From Ooceraea biroi (Eukaryota > Arthropoda > Insecta > Hymenoptera > Formicidae), in contig NC_039515.1 in NCBI RefSeq assembly GCF_003672135.1, forward strand, positions 8,990,001-9,054,000: DNA of 64,000 bases, read 5' to 3'. Positions 62,306 through 64,000 of the stretch are shown here, in pieces; positions within the stretch are counted from its first letter, which is position 1; each line of letters starts with the position of its first letter. Both the position numbers and the translations under genes were made by a program. Below the pieces are notes generated by a model, which saw only the letters and a list, made by a program, of their open reading frames with translations, made no database searches and had not been told where the DNA came from.

Positions 62306-64000
62306 TCACTTGACTCTACTTCCTGGGAAAGGAAGGACGGAAGGAAGGTGTGTACAGCCGCCATCGGTTGCCCACCCGCACATCGACTCGTTACGCCACG
62401 CGAGTGGAAAGGAGTGACATTTGAGAGAGGAAGAGGACATTGTTTCGCTACTTCGCATAGCTTTTCGAGTCCAAACAATGCTATTAGAAATCACCTTTCC
62501 GTTAGAATCAAATGAAAATCACCCTTGGTTTTTTATCTCTGTCACAATTATTATATCAGTATCATTCTAATGCTACAAAAATACGATAGAACTATGACAG
62601 AGTTTAGAAACTAAGCTGATCGATGATAGACAATTTATTTCGCGTCCGTATCAAACATTTATCTTGAATGTTCCTTGCGCACGTGTCCCCTTATTGATAG
62701 AGCGAGGAAGGGGACGTCGCGCTGCATCGTTTGCATTGCGGTCGCGGCTATCAGCACGGCGTGCCGCGCGCGAAGTTTATCGCGATCGTGGCGAGTGAGC
62801 TAAAAGTCGCTCTTGCCGAGGGATCGATGATGACCCACTACTCGCCGGTAATACGCTTTAAATACGGCGCACCAAGGCGTTGATATCGCGGCAAGGTGCA
62901 GACCGCAGGATTCCGATGGAAACAGTTATTTGCGGTCACGGCGTGCTCTGCTCCACTCCGCGACGCGCGTCGCGGCGCGACTCTCGCGCCCGAGCGACTG
63001 ACGCACGTGTAAGGACCGTTTAACGATAACTACGGTGCCATCGAGGCATCGATTTCCCGCTCCAACACCGCGATACAACCTGCTCTATTTGCGACATCTA
63101 AATCCCCGAAGATTGTTTCATCGAATCCACACACATACACACAAACTTAAAATGCTTCTCATACTAACACTTTGTTCAACGCTGCAGTAAACATGGACAA
63201 AAACGGAAAGTACTACGGGATGTCGAGTAAATCATTATTAAGTCAATGGAACATCGGATCTTCGCGTTATCAATCCGCCGTGAGCCAGGGCAATCCTGGA
63301 GAGGATAACCGCGGACAAGACGAGAGGATAGTGAGAGAATGAGGTGGAGGAAAAGGAGGAGAAGGACGAGAAGGACGAGGAGAAAGAGAAGGGAAAAGCG
63401 CTCGCCCGCAGGGCCACGAGGCAATTACAAAATTGCAAAAATTAACCATAAAACTCGGCTGGCATACCGGCGCTACCATAAAGCTAGCCGGACGGCCGGC
63501 CAATCGGTGCATATTTTTGGCGTTTACGACCAATCACGTGGCCGCGCCGAGAACGCCGCGCATTCCCCTCGCGCGAGCGCGGGCGGATTCTCCCGCGGAA
63601 AGAAAATTGCACGGCGATTTTGCAGCACCATTCGAAATGCCGCTGTAAAACGTCTCCCCGCCCTTCCCTCTCCTCCCCACATCTCCGCCACGTCCCACGT
63701 TTCTTCGCGTCATCGTTCCTCTCTCACACTTCCCTGGCAAATCCTTTCGCCTTTCGCGAGTATGAATCCGTCAGTTGGAACGACGAGGGAATTCGCATTA
63801 AATCGTACTTTCTACGTTGTTGTTCCGCGATCGGGCGCCTTTAAACATCGCAAGATGATCACACCGCGGAATTATCCACCGAAGCTGTCCGCACCGGCGA
63901 AATCCCGTCGCGTCTTGCCAGATTTATCTCGGAGATTGCACCAACGATACCGCTAATCGTCGTTGCCGTTTTACTCGTATATGGGGAATTAACAACGCGC

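Larger units (their letters stand above)
55736..64000. other. Upstream flank of the LMO4-class gene
   Basis: Contains a (GC)n run (about 55899-55914), a dead Penelope-like fragment (56641-57500), a GGC/GGT trinucleotide-rich block (62244-62305) and CpG-rich DNA from about 58100 onward. Because the first known exon begins with an acceptor, at least one untranslated exon and the promoter must lie at higher coordinates, in this stretch or beyond it. A strong plus-strand donor-like site follows 62104. No other protein-coding gene is recognised. Confidence 0.5.

Noticed and set aside
62121..62309. Poly-proline minus-strand frame
   Set aside because: Direct product of the GGC/GGT repeat; the same DNA gives poly-Ala frames in other phases.
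63339..63956. 205-codon plus-strand frame at the window end
   Set aside because: Starts in an AGG/AAG repeat giving Arg/Lys runs and continues in CpG-rich DNA without a recognisable motif.
1..64000. tRNA, rRNA or CRISPR features
   Set aside because: I looked for tRNA B-box-like GGTTCGAATCC patterns and for regularly spaced repeats and found none that could be supported; CRISPR arrays are not expected in an animal genome.

Overview
This window looks like nuclear DNA from a hymenopteran insect, most likely an ant. The protein-coding genes are insect-type and split by short GT-AG introns, much of the non-coding DNA is CpG-rich with interspersed TTAATTA-type AT cores, and the only recognisable transposon is a broken Penelope-like element with a GIY-YIG domain. 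The species assignment is an inference from these features; no sequence comparison was run. Exon structures below were read by hand from splice sites, and each model closes in frame over all its exons.

Layout. (1) 1930-4686, plus strand: PAN3, the adaptor subunit of the PAN2-PAN3 poly(A) deadenylase, in eight exons (608 residues). (2) 12333-13200, plus strand: a miple-type pleiotrophin/midkine growth factor, four exons (159 residues), preceded by about 7.6 kb without a recognisable coding gene. (3) 17970-18740, minus strand: a two-exon, 130-residue single-pass membrane protein of unknown function. (4) 19520-21354, minus strand: TRMT13, the tRNA 2'-O-methyltransferase for position 4, five exons (412 residues). 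(5) 29030-55572, minus strand: an LMO4-class LIM-only gene covering almost half of the window. Its four identified coding exons are a His/Gly/Pro-rich N-terminal exon, the LIM1 exon, the first part of LIM2, and the end of LIM2 with a basic tail. LIM1 and LIM2 are separated by an intron of about 21.7 kb. (6) 55573-64000: upstream flank of the LMO4-class gene, carrying the dead Penelope-like fragment.

The two housekeeping RNA genes (PAN3 and TRMT13) are compact, whereas the developmental genes (miple and the LMO4-class gene) have large, CpG-rich, simple-repeat-rich non-coding territories. This is typical of regulatory domains around developmental genes in insects.

The most unusual observation is at the 3' end of the LMO4-class gene. 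The frame ends at a TGA just after a GRPRR AT-hook-like motif, then stays open for another 90 codons. Those codons encode a second GRPKK motif, a His/Tyr-rich run written with mixed CAT/CAC codons, and a tryptophan-containing end. This fits a stop-codon-readthrough extension, although the whole stretch is stop-poor in several frames, so the case is suggestive and not proven. Other observations worth checking are two CTCF-like motifs between TRMT13 and the LMO4-class gene, AT-rich hairpins in the giant intron, a duplicated 16-mer in the probable LMO4 3' UTR, and strong orphan splice donors that may mark unannotated 5' non-coding exons.
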